NCBI GenBank assembly: GCA_028291615.1
Contig: JAQGHM010000127.1
Coordinates: 19,850-83,849, forward strand
From: Phycisphaerales bacterium
GTDB lineage: Bacteria; Planctomycetota; Phycisphaerae; Tepidisphaerales; Tepidisphaeraceae
Direction: 5' to 3'
Length of the DNA: 64,000 bases
Positions 8,311 through 16,208 of the stretch are shown here, piece after piece. The notes below the pieces were generated by a model, which made no database searches, was not told where the DNA came from, and worked only from the letters and a program-made list of their open reading frames with translations. Numbering within the stretch: position 1 is the stretch's first letter; each line of letters opens with the position of its first letter. The position numbers and the translations under genes were made by a program.

Positions 8311-8691
8311 GGTTTGGGGAAGGCGGCTTGGGTTTGGTTGGGTTTGATTGTCGAATTGAGCGGGGGTTGGGGGCAGGATCTTGGTTTTTTGAGTGGGAAT
8401 GGGGTTGGTTGGGTTTGTTTGGTAATGCGCGATGGGGTTGGGGTTGACGTTCCGATGAGTGCTGCCGCACAACTCAGGCGCGCAAGGCGCAACGTGGGCG
8501 CGGGGGGCGGCGTGATCGTGCGGGTTGGAGATGGTCATGACCTAAACCCCCTTTTGTTGAACCGACGGTATCTTAACAGAGCCCGAACGGAAAGTCCAGA
8601 CGAAAAATGACACCCAAAATGGCTGGAATTTTGGGAGGGCGTAGCGGGGTTGGGGCGGGCGCGGGGTTTTGGATAGATTTTATAGGAAGTT

Positions 8692-8752
8692 CCCTTGTGC
8701 AAGGGCGGACCTCGGTGGGCTGCTTTACGTCGGAGTACCGACTACAGCCCAC
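8692..8752. repeat. REP-like double hairpin downstream of the DUF4365 gene
   Basis: Hairpin one is CCCTTG-TG-CAAGGG (8692-8705). Hairpin two has outer arms GTGGGCTG (8715-8722) and CAGCCCAC (8745-8752) enclosing GTCGG-AGTA-CCGAC (8729-8742). Two adjacent hairpins of different sequence in a spacer are typical of REP/BIME-type repeats moved by REP-associated transposases. They could also stop transcription of the gene that ends at 8885. Confidence 0.6.
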
Positions 8753-8884
8753 TGCGGGAGGGAGAGGCGGGAGGTGGTTAACTCACAGGGAAAATTGACA
8801 GCTCCCGTCCCTTTCGATCGCTCCACGTCTGGGCAGTTTTCCGTGAATAAGCCTAGGCGGCGCTCATGTCGTCGACGCCGTCTT

Positions 8885-10924
8885 TCACACCGATTTTGGG
8901 CTTCGGTCCGGACAGTCACTGCAATAATGACCTTTGAACTCCGCCGTAACCCCGATGTAATCGGGCATCTCGAAGACTGAGCGCCATCCATGCTTTTTGC
9001 ACAAGCAAACGCGGTTGGGGTCCCGCCTATACGCCGTTTCGGAGTTGGCGAGGTGAGTAAGGTCTTGCTGAAGTTGCAGATGCTGGCACCACTCGATTCG
9101 TTCGCGTGCGGCGTATCTCGTCGCGAAGTAATCTCGTTCGATCGCAGGGAGGCGCTCGGGTCCCAAGCCACGTGCTTCTAAAAGACCTCGAGCACGCATT
9201 CTCAACTCATTGTCCGATGTACCAATCCAATCCTTATCCGGATCCGCTGTTTTCGCTTCCGCTTCCGTGCGTTTCGCTTCCGATAGGATAGTTGTTCCAT
9301 CGAGAAGATTCTGAGCGCGTTGTGAGACCTCCGTGAAGCCCAGCGCAGCAGCGCGGGGGACGATCTCATTGGCCAGCGATTTGGCGTCATCGAGCCGATT
9401 CGACAGCTCAAGGAGATCGGCAAGCGCCATTTTGGTTCGCAGCAATCCTTCCTCGGAGCCTGATCGGTGATAGATATCTGATGTTACCCTGAGTTCCGAT
9501 TCCACGAAGGAGATCCATGCAGACGAGGTGGGACTCTGGCAACCCGTGTAGTAATCAATAAGTCGGGTCGTCATCAGCTTAGAAATGCATATAGCTGCCC
9601 GTGTGAACATCGCTTGCGCGATGACGAGCGGATGCCGAAGTTTAACGGCTTCGGCAACCGTGGCGTCGGCCGCGTTTGCCCAAGCCTGCTGGCGCCGCTG
9701 CAACTCTATTGGGCTATCGGTCGTGTTTTGGTGAACGCCGATAAATTGCTTGCGCATCTCGGTTCGAAAGTACTGATGGATTGTCTCCAGCGTCTGCTCA
9801 GTCCCTTCGCTGTGCAGCAATTCGATTCGCGCATGCAGCTTCATCGGTTGTGAGGAGTGGGGATTACGCAGGATTTCCTCTACCGTCTCCTTCAATTCGC
9901 GGGCGACGCGACTTCGCTCGGCCGGGTCCGCGACGCCAAGGACAGACCTGCGAAGCCTTTCCAAGCGGTTGAACGATCGAATCGGTTCGGTTGCGTTTTG
10001 TTCGCGCAAGTAGGCGCGGCGTTCGAAGTCGTCGGCGCTTAAAGTGCCCAGACGAAACTCACAGATGTCTGTGATCCCGTCCAGGAAGCCGCGATCAGAC
10101 TCTGATAATGCACTCGCACCGGCCCCCGCTGATGCCGCATAAGCCCGGGCATGAAAGTACTGCCCCAATTCGAGATATGCATAGGCGGCGACGAGAGCGA
10201 TATGAGCATCTTGATTCTTGGTAGTGTTCAGCAGCCCCATTAGTCTCAACGCTTCGCGTGGATAACCACTCGCCACAATCGTTACGCCGTCTTTGAAAAG
10301 GATGTCGTATGCGCCAATACTATCCACCGATTCAAGGGTACGTGGGTCGATCGAGATACTTACGCTCTCGGTGATCGACCCACTCGCGAGGCTGTCTTGC
10401 GTTCTCCGACCAAGCTTGGCTTCTCGCATGATTCGATCGCGCATCGCTGGAACGGCTTGGAGATCAAGCGCCGCGCGGAACCGAAGCGTAACCGACTTCT
10501 GCTCGCGCCAACTGGGGTTTTCCTGAGCAAGCCTCCGTGATTCATCATGGGCCCAGGTGTACCAGAACTGGTCGCCCAACGCGTCGTAGAGAATGTAAAT
10601 CGGACACGTACCGTTAAGAAGGTGATTGAAGTTTGAGGCTTGCACCGACAGCGAAATGCTGCCATCAGCATTTCTGTCCACAGAATCCTTAGACCTTAGC
10701 TGCACCTGGCTGCGCATGTTGGTGTAGCCCTGCGGCAATTTGACCTCGAATGAACCGTCCACTCCGCGGTCCTCCGTTGGCTCTTCGCGTAGCAACAGCT
10801 CATCTTGATTCGCGAGCAAGCCGGCAAGCTTTTTGAAACTAAGTCGCTGCAATTCAGCTTGTCGATCGGATTGGGGTAACGGTCCCAGGTTATCTTGGTT
10901 GGGAAAATCCGTCATGGCCGCCAT
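8885..10924 (-). CDS. DUF4365 nuclease-like domain fused to a TPR-like body
   Basis: A 679-residue soluble protein. Residues about 20-160 resemble DUF4365, a PD-(D/E)XK restriction-endonuclease-like domain: the segment EDRGVDGSFEV (D52, D56) is followed by SQVQLRSKD (Q75, K79), matching the D...D...(E/Q)xK pattern. Residues about 210-600 are alpha-helical with TPR-like pairs (AHIALVAAYAYLELGQYFHARAYA). The C-terminus has a possible zinc site, CLCKKHGW...HYCSDC. DUF4365 domains occur in several anti-phage proteins, so a defence role is possible but inferred. The frame extends to 11071, but that would overlap the divergent gene at 11043; I prefer ATG at 10924 or 10915. GC is visibly lower than in the neighbours, consistent with transfer. 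Confidence 0.7.
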   Translation of the reverse strand: MAAMTDFPNQDNLGPLPQSDRQAELQRLSFKKLAGLLANQDELLLREEPTEDRGVDGSFEVKLPQGYTNMRSQVQLRSKDSVDRNADGSISLSVQASNFNHLLNGTCPIYILYDALGDQFWYTWAHDESRRLAQENPSWREQKSVTLRFRAALDLQAVPAMRDRIMREAKLGRRTQDSLASGSITESVSISIDPRTLESVDSIGAYDILFKDGVTIVASGYPREALRLMGLLNTTKNQDAHIALVAAYAYLELGQYFHARAYAASAGAGASALSESDRGFLDGITDICEFRLGTLSADDFERRAYLREQNATEPIRSFNRLERLRRSVLGVADPAERSRVARELKETVEEILRNPHSSQPMKLHARIELLHSEGTEQTLETIHQYFRTEMRKQFIGVHQNTTDSPIELQRRQQAWANAADATVAEAVKLRHPLVIAQAMFTRAAICISKLMTTRLIDYYTGCQSPTSSAWISFVESELRVTSDIYHRSGSEEGLLRTKMALADLLELSNRLDDAKSLANEIVPRAAALGFTEVSQRAQNLLDGTTILSEAKRTEAEAKTADPDKDWIGTSDNELRMRARGLLEARGLGPERLPAIERDYFATRYAARERIEWCQHLQLQQDLTHLANSETAYRRDPNRVCLCKKHGWRSVFEMPDYIGVTAEFKGHYCSDCPDRSPKSV

Positions 10925-11042
10925 GATAGCAGACAAGCACGCAAGCAGGCGATGAGCGGTAGGAAGTGGGGCGCGAGAAAAGGCGCCACGACCCGCTGAT
11001 ATGCTATCGCCATTTCGAGGACTCACGATAGGATGAGCCCGC

Positions 11043-12224
11043 ATGAACACATCCCGATTCATGAAACCCACGCTTACTCATCTCCTGCTCACGCTAACTC
11101 TGATCCTCTCCGGCCGCTCCACCGCCGCGGCCCAACCGGACCCGCCGCCCAGCCCGGAAGTTACTTCAGCCCTACAACCCTACCTCGATCAATACAAACT
11201 CGCTGGTTACATCGCCATCATCGCCGATAAGACCGGAAAAGTGCATTACCAGAACCTCGCTGGTTACGCCGATGTTGAAGCGAAGAAACCGATTAGCCAG
11301 GACAACGTTTTCTGGATGGCTTCGATGTCGAAAATGTTTGTCGGGGCGTCGATTATGATGCTGGTGGATGAGGGGAAGGTCAGCCTGGACGACCCGGTTA
11401 GCAAATTCATTCCGCAGCTTGGCAAGTGGATGGTGGCTGAAGAAAGGGACAGCTCGCATGTCCTGCTTAAACCCGTTCTGCACGCCGTGACGATCCGGCA
11501 GATCCTGAGCCACACCAGTGGGCTGACCGGCTTGTCGGAGCTTCAGCAGATTACGGGGGCGGACGGGACGTCGCTCAAGGCTCGCGCGATCAGTTCGGTC
11601 ACGGGCCCGCTGCAATGGCAGCCGGGGGAGAAATACCAGTATGGCAACCAGGGGATGAACATCGCGGCGCGGATCGTCGAGATCGTCAGCCAGATGCCGT
11701 ACGAGGAATTCCTGCAGAAGCGATTTTTCGATCCGCTGGGAATGACGGAGACCACGTTCTGGCCGAGCGAGGCGCAGGTGGCGCGGCTGGCCGGCACTTA
11801 TAGCCTTAATAAAGAAAAGACCGGCTACGTTCATGGCGGCATTGGGTTTCTGACCAAGCCGCTCAGCGACCGCGTTCACCGTTACCCTGAGGCCGGGGGC
11901 GGACTGTTCTCGACCACACACGATATTTTCCGGTACGGGCTGCTGCTGGCGAACGATGGGGAACTTGATGGGAAGCGATATCTGTCACATGCCGCCATGG
12001 AAGAACTGCAGAGGGAACAAACTGGGAAGACGAAGGTGAATTACAGCCTGGGCTACCACCTTCGCAACGGGATGTTCGGGCATGACGGGGCGTATGGGAC
12101 GGATCTGTCGGTTAATCCGAAGACGGGGATGGTGGCCGTGTTTATGGTGCAATGCGGGAGCGGGGATCAGTGGGGTGCGCGGGATTTGTTTCTGAAGACG
12201 GCTGGGGAGGGGTTTCCAAAATAA
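11043..12224 (+). CDS. Secreted serine beta-lactamase-like hydrolase (class C/esterase family)
   Basis: A 393-residue protein with a signal peptide (LTHLLLTLTLILSG, then STAAAQ). It has the penicillin-binding/beta-lactamase triad of motifs: SMSK with catalytic S94 and K97, YGN at Y200-N202, and HDG at H347-G349. These are typical of the broad beta-lactamase-related serine hydrolases that include esterases, D-aminopeptidases and class C enzymes; resistance should not be assumed. An alternative start is the Met at 11061. It is divergent from the DUF4365 gene and followed by a strong hairpin. Confidence 0.85.
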   Translation: MNTSRFMKPTLTHLLLTLTLILSGRSTAAAQPDPPPSPEVTSALQPYLDQYKLAGYIAIIADKTGKVHYQNLAGYADVEAKKPISQDNVFWMASMSKMFVGASIMMLVDEGKVSLDDPVSKFIPQLGKWMVAEERDSSHVLLKPVLHAVTIRQILSHTSGLTGLSELQQITGADGTSLKARAISSVTGPLQWQPGEKYQYGNQGMNIAARIVEIVSQMPYEEFLQKRFFDPLGMTETTFWPSEAQVARLAGTYSLNKEKTGYVHGGIGFLTKPLSDRVHRYPEAGGGLFSTTHDIFRYGLLLANDGELDGKRYLSHAAMEELQREQTGKTKVNYSLGYHLRNGMFGHDGAYGTDLSVNPKTGMVAVFMVQCGSGDQWGARDLFLKTAGEGFPK

Positions 12225-12258
12225 TGCACCCAAAGTGAAGTTGAAAAAGGGTTCTTAA

Positions 12259-12293
12259 GGTCATAAACCATTTCTTAAAGATGGCTTATGACC
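12259..12293 (+). terminator. Strong hairpin after the beta-lactamase-like gene
   Basis: Arms GGTCATAAaCCAT (12259-12271) and ATGGcTTATGACC (12281-12293) pair with one mismatch around a nine-base loop, 35 bases after the stop codon at 12224. Only a short T-rich stretch follows, so this is a likely but not classical terminator. Confidence 0.5.
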
Positions 12294-12458
12294 CCCTTTG
12301 TTCGTCCCCCTTCGCTCGGAGTTCGAAGACTGACAGTGCTCCGGCCGCGGTACGCGAACGAAGGGCTGGGTGAGAGGAAGCTTGCGCGGCTGTTTGGAGA
12401 ATCGTCCAAAGTTTGGAGAATTGTCCCCGTCCTGATTCTCAGGCTTGAAGGAGATGCA

Positions 12459-12866
12459 ATGGGTGCTTGGGGCGTATTGGCATTTGACAACGACGAAGCG
12501 TGCGACTGGGCCTCGGACTTGGACGACGTTGACGATTTGTCACTTGTCGAGGCGGCCTTCAAGGTGGTGGAGGATTCGGGCGGGGATTGCCTCGATGCGC
12601 ACGACGCGACGGACGCGCTGGCCGCGTGTGAGGTTCTGGCGCGACTCCGAGGCGAGCCCGGGTACAACAACGCTTACACCGAAGGTGTGGACGCATGGGT
12701 GGCGGCGCACCCGATTGATCCGCAGCCGCGCATGCTGGCGCGGGCGGAGGCAGTCATCGCGCGGGTGTTGGGAAAGAAGTCGGAATTGCGCGAACTGTGG
12801 GACGATGGCGTTGGGGCCGAGTGGCGCGAGGCCGTCGATGACCTGCGGCGCCGGCTGCGGGCATAA
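12459..12866 (+). CDS. DUF4259 domain protein
   Basis: A 135-residue acidic protein. The opening MGAWGVLAFDNDEACDWASD is the hallmark of DUF4259 (MGAWG.G.FDND..LDW). The helical remainder ends RRRLRA. The function of the family is unknown, although it often occurs near toxin-immunity type genes in other genomes. The frame is open from 12288, but GAAGGAG six bases before ATG 12459 and the family N-terminus fix this start. Confidence 0.8.
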   Translation: MGAWGVLAFDNDEACDWASDLDDVDDLSLVEAAFKVVEDSGGDCLDAHDATDALAACEVLARLRGEPGYNNAYTEGVDAWVAAHPIDPQPRMLARAEAVIARVLGKKSELRELWDDGVGAEWREAVDDLRRRLRA

Positions 12867-13241
12867 CCTTTTTCGCCGGGGCGAGCCAGCTCTGTGGCGG
12901 CCGATGAACAGCCTGTGCTTGCAGAGGGAGTGCAATGATCATCTGCCGCCCCTCCGGGGCTTTGTATTGTGATTGTTGTAGACCCATGGCTTGCGCCATG
13001 GGCTACAATCTGGTCGCCGCTCCGCGGCTGGATTTGGGCCGCGAGGCTATTCGCGCGTCGCGCCACTTTTGTCGGACGGCCCTCGCCCCGCGCCCTCTCC
13101 CACACGCGGGGGACGTTGGCGCGCCGAATGCGCTGCGGGTGCGTGCGGGAGAGGGAGACGGGCGTGGGCGCGCTGTGGGCGCAGCGCGATTGGTGGGTTC
13201 AGGCTGAAGCAACCCAGCCAACTTTGGATTTGTGCGCGGGG
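12867..13241. other. Spacer carrying a composite REP-like element
   Basis: This 375-base region lies between the DUF4259 gene and the convergent DEAD-box helicase gene. Its left half holds three hairpins in a row (12948-13028, listed separately). The right half is GC-rich with imperfect CG-rich repeats and no plausible gene. Confidence 0.55.
12948..13028. repeat. Composite REP-like element with three hairpins
   Basis: Hairpin one is GCCCC-TCC-GGGGC (12948-12960). Hairpin two is CCCATGGC-TTGC-GCCATGGG (12983-13002), extended outward by imperfectly paired GATTGT...TGTAG and CTACAATC (12971-13010). Hairpin three is GCCGC-TCC-GCGGC (13016-13028). The regular spacing and perfect stems suggest a non-autonomous mobile palindrome of the type mobilised by REP-associated tyrosine transposases. 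Confidence 0.65.
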
Positions 13242-14765
13242 TTAGCGGCGTTTGCGGTGGCGGCGGGTTATGGGGATTCTTGCGCCCAGGCTGCGCGGGG
13301 GGGCGAGGGGGACTGTGGGGTGGTTGGCGACTTCGGCGGTGGTTTCGCTGGTGGGTTTTTGGGTGGAGGGGCCTGGGGTGGGGCCGCCGAAGCCTGGCTT
13401 GGCGTCGGTCCAGTCCTGGGGCTGGGGGTTGGGTTTGAAGTTTTCGAGGATGGCTTGCGGGATCATCATGTTGATGAGGTTTTCGACTTTCGTCAGCAGT
13501 TCGCCCTGGTCGCGGCTGACGAAGGTGAAGGCTTTGCCCTCCTTGCCCATACGTGCGGTGCGGCCTACGCGGTGGACGTAGGCTTCGGGGTCGTCGGGGA
13601 TGTCGTAGTTGATGATGTGGGTGATGTCGGCGACGTCGATGCCGCGGGAGGCGAGGTCGGTGGCGACGAGGACGTCGAACTTGCCGCCGCGGAAGCTCTT
13701 CATGACGCGGTCGCGTTTGTTTTGGGCGAGGTTTCCGTGGATCTCGCGGCACTCGATGCCGTCCTGGTGGAGCTTGTGTGCGAGCTTTTGCGCGCCGTGC
13801 TTGGTGCGGCAGAAGATGATGGCGATCTCGGGGTTTTCCTGTTCGAGGAGGGCTTTGAGGAGGCGGTATTTGTCCCAGGGGTTGGCGCTTAAAAAATACT
13901 GTTCGACACTCTCGACCGTCGGTTTGTCGTCTGCGCCTGGGGCGATTAATTTCTCGACCGGTTCGCGCATGTACGTGCGGGCCAGGCGTTCGATCTCGTC
14001 GCTGATGGTGGCGGAGACGAACATCGTCTGGTGGGAGCGGGAGGAAGAGTCCTGAGTGCTGAGTCCTGAGTCCTGAGATTCAGAGTCTCCGTCACCTCGG
14101 CGCTCGTTGTCGTTGGCGCCGGCGCTTTGGCGCTGTCCTTTTACCTTGGAGAGGATTCGGCGGATGTCGTCGCGGAAGCCTATGTCTAGCATGCGATCCA
14201 CTTCATCGAGGACTACGAAGCGGATGTTGTTGAAGTTGATGATGCGGCGTTCGAGGAGGTCCATGACGCGGCCTGGGGTGCCGACGAGGATCTCGGGGCC
14301 GTGTTTTAGGAACTTCATCTGGGCCATGATCTTTTGGCCGCCGTAGACGGGGACCATGCGGATGGGGGTGTGCTGGCCGAGGCGTTTGAGCTCGGCATCG
14401 ACCTGCACGCAAAGCTCGCGGGTGGGGACGAGGATGATGGCTTGCGTGGCGATGCCCTTGGTGACGCGCTGGAGGATGGGGATGCCGAAGGCGGCGGTTT
14501 TGCCGGTGCCGGTGCGGGCTTGGCCGAGGATATCTACGCCTGCGAGGGCGCGGGGGATGAGGAGCGCCTGGATTTCGGAGGGGGTTACGAATTGCGCGTC
14601 GGCGAGTCCGCGGAGGAGCGAGGGGCGCACGCCCAGCGCGGCGAAGGCCTGGGGCAGTTCGGGGAGCGCGCTTTCGGTGGGCGCGGCGGCGGCGGCGGCG
14701 GCGGGTTGCGGGTCTTGAGCGGCGGATTGGTCTGGCGCCGGAGCGTCCTGGAGTCTGTCGGTCAT
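13242..14765 (-). CDS. DEAD-box ATP-dependent RNA helicase
   Basis: A 507-residue RNA helicase of the DEAD-box family. Seen are the Q-motif region (TPSEIQ, 61-66), Walker A ARTGTGKT (83-90), PTRELC, TPGR, motif II DEVD in place of DEAD (187-190), SAT (251-253), and the C-terminal RecA motifs FCRTKHGAQ, ATDLASRGID and HRVGRTAR. Such proteins remodel RNA in ribosome assembly or mRNA decay. Odd points: an alanine-rich N-terminus, and about 35 extra residues (210-245) between motifs II and III that are partly encoded by the word-like repeat at 14048-14085. The C-terminus is basic and disordered. It lies downstream of the rod-shape cluster on the same strand but after a 185-base gap. Confidence 0.92.
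   Translation of the reverse strand: MTDRLQDAPAPDQSAAQDPQPAAAAAAAPTESALPELPQAFAALGVRPSLLRGLADAQFVTPSEIQALLIPRALAGVDILGQARTGTGKTAAFGIPILQRVTKGIATQAIILVPTRELCVQVDAELKRLGQHTPIRMVPVYGGQKIMAQMKFLKHGPEILVGTPGRVMDLLERRIINFNNIRFVVLDEVDRMLDIGFRDDIRRILSKVKGQRQSAGANDNERRGDGDSESQDSGLSTQDSSSRSHQTMFVSATISDEIERLARTYMREPVEKLIAPGADDKPTVESVEQYFLSANPWDKYRLLKALLEQENPEIAIIFCRTKHGAQKLAHKLHQDGIECREIHGNLAQNKRDRVMKSFRGGKFDVLVATDLASRGIDVADITHIINYDIPDDPEAYVHRVGRTARMGKEGKAFTFVSRDQGELLTKVENLINMMIPQAILENFKPNPQPQDWTDAKPGFGGPTPGPSTQKPTSETTAEVANHPTVPLAPPRSLGARIPITRRHRKRR
14048..14085. repeat. Word-like tandem repeat inside the helicase gene
   Basis: Tandem copies of the word AGTCCTG / AGTGCTG (…GAGTCCTGAGTGCTGAG… then TCCTGAGTCCTGAG). 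On the coding strand it encodes SQDSGLSTQDSSS within the extra segment between helicase motifs II and III. It keeps the reading frame. Confidence 0.65.
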
Positions 14766-14890
14766 CGTTTCCTTGGGTGCTGGGGGTGAGCAGTAGCGGG
14801 GGATTTTAGCGGGGATCGGGGGAAATGGAAGATTTGGGGATCTGCGGTTTGAGAAAACGTGGTTGCGTGCGAGGTAACGTGCGAAACCGC

Positions 14891-14914
14891 GACTCGACTG
14901 AGCTCGTCGAAGTC
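14891..14914. repeat. REP-like imperfect palindrome between rodA and the helicase
   Basis: GACTCGACTGAG and CTCGTCGAAGTC are near-complementary arms with GAGCTC at the centre. It occupies the spacer 37 bases beyond the rodA stop. Palindromes containing TTCGACGAGCTCAGTC-like words are frequent dispersed repeats in bacterial genomes. Confidence 0.5.
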
Positions 14915-14950
14915 AAGCGACTTTTAGCGGGTTGTGCCAGCGGGGGCGGG

Positions 14951-16141
14951 TCAGTCGAACTCGAAGGCGTCTTTTGCCATAACGATGGGGCGGGATTGAC
15001 CGATGTTCAGGAGGAGGCCGGCGGCCATGAAGCTGGTTACCAGGGAGCTGCCACCGTAGCTGAGGAAGGGGAGGGTGACGCCGGTCACGGGGAAGATGCG
15101 CAGGCAGACCATGATGTTGAGGAAGGCTTGTCCGGCCATGAGGGTGATGACGCCGATGGCGACGAGCTTGCCGAAGGGTTCGCGCGTGGAGGCGGCGATT
15201 TCGATGCCGGCGGTGAAGAAGGCGAAATAAGCCCCGAGGACGACGGCGACGCCCCAGAAGCCGAACTGTTCGCCTACGAGCGCAAAGATCATGTCATTGT
15301 GGGCTTCGGGGACGAGGCGGCCGATCGGGATGTTGCCCATGCCTTTACCGCTGAAGCCGCCTGAGCCGAAGGCGATGACGGCGTGTTCCTGCTGATAGCC
15401 GACGCCCTGGAGGATGGAGGGGTCGTCGGAGAACATCGCGTAGACGCGCTCGCGCTGGTAGTGCTTGACGAACTGGGGCATGTGTTTCATCACGGGGACG
15501 TGGGGGCAGATCATGCAGCCTTTGTCCTTGCAGGTTCCACTGAACCAGAGGATGGGTGCGAAGGCGAGGCCGAGGCCGATGATGGCCATGAGATGCCAGA
15601 GCTTTGCGCCGGCGACGAAGAGGATGACGAAGAGGGCGGGGATGAAGGTGAGGGCGGTGCCGAGGTCGGGCTGCTTCATGATCAGGGCCATGGGCCCGAG
15701 GCAGAGGGCGAAGGGGACGAAGAGGCCGGCGAAGGTGCGGTAATTGGAGCGGAAGCGGAGGTAGCGGGCCATGACGGCGCAGAAGCCAAGTTTGACGAGC
15801 TCGGCGGGTTGGACGGAAAAGCCAGGGAGGTTGATCCAGTTGGAGGCTCCGTTAATCACCTTGACGCCCGGCACGTGGACGATCGTGCCGACGACGGTGT
15901 AGAGGACCAGCAAGTTGGCGAGGATATAAAAGCCCCAGGCGAAGCGGCCTAGAACCTGATAATTGACGGCCTGGAAGGCGATCATGCAGCCGATGCCGAT
16001 GAACATGAAGACGAGTTGTTTGTGACCGTCTTCGGGGGCGTCGCCCCAGATGCTGATGACGCCGGTGAGGGAGAGGACCAGCACCGCCACGAGGACGGGC
16101 CAGTTGGTGGCGATGGAGAGTTGTTCCCAGAATTTTCGCAT
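14951..16141 (-). CDS. rodA: Rod-shape SEDS peptidoglycan glycosyltransferase RodA
   Basis: A 396-residue polytopic membrane protein of the SEDS family, which polymerises lipid II for side-wall peptidoglycan as partner of a class B PBP. About ten hydrophobic segments, the PAELVKLG segment near residue 113 and the C-terminal LPFLSYGGSS are characteristic. The large extracytoplasmic loop carries an unusual cysteine/histidine cluster (C-KDKG-C-MI-C-P-H, then MKH) near residues 205-220 that I do not know from RodA of model bacteria. It is the last gene of the mre-type cluster, which supports RodA over FtsW. Confidence 0.9.
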   Translation of the reverse strand: MRKFWEQLSIATNWPVLVAVLVLSLTGVISIWGDAPEDGHKQLVFMFIGIGCMIAFQAVNYQVLGRFAWGFYILANLLVLYTVVGTIVHVPGVKVINGASNWINLPGFSVQPAELVKLGFCAVMARYLRFRSNYRTFAGLFVPFALCLGPMALIMKQPDLGTALTFIPALFVILFVAGAKLWHLMAIIGLGLAFAPILWFSGTCKDKGCMICPHVPVMKHMPQFVKHYQRERVYAMFSDDPSILQGVGYQQEHAVIAFGSGGFSGKGMGNIPIGRLVPEAHNDMIFALVGEQFGFWGVAVVLGAYFAFFTAGIEIAASTREPFGKLVAIGVITLMAGQAFLNIMVCLRIFPVTGVTLPFLSYGGSSLVTSFMAAGLLLNIGQSRPIVMAKDAFEFD

Positions 16142-16208
16142 CCGTGCGCCGGGGGGAGGGGTACCGAGGGGGCGCCTCCTTTAGCATCGGGGATTGTGAC
16201 TTGTTTCT

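Larger units (their letters stand above)
8168..8884. other. Long spacer with GT-skewed low-complexity DNA and REP-like hairpins
   Basis: The spacer runs 717 bases without a convincing gene. The first 300 bases are strongly skewed to G and T on the plus strand, with words such as GGTTGGG and TTTGGG repeated irregularly, and contain a period-10 direct repeat of GTCGCATTTG (8282-8310). A perfect palindrome GGTCATGACC lies at 8533-8542. The right part holds two hairpins (8692-8752) downstream of the DUF4365 gene. Open frames here have repeat-like composition. Confidence 0.55.

Noticed and set aside
8168..8470. N-terminal extension of the DUF1080 protein by 101 residues
   Set aside because: The extension is Pro/Asn/Thr-rich repeat translation, whereas ATG 8167 has a good ribosome binding site and begins a clear signal peptide.
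10925..11071. Upstream extension of the DUF4365 gene
   Set aside because: It would overlap the divergent hydrolase start at 11043, and the added residues show no domain similarity.
11043..12224. Antibiotic-resistance beta-lactamase
   Set aside because: The three motifs fit the whole serine hydrolase superfamily; nothing in the sequence or neighbourhood singles out beta-lactam resistance.
12288..12458. 57-codon N-terminal extension of the DUF4259 protein
   Set aside because: The family begins with MGAWG, and the ribosome binding site GAAGGAG is placed for ATG 12459.
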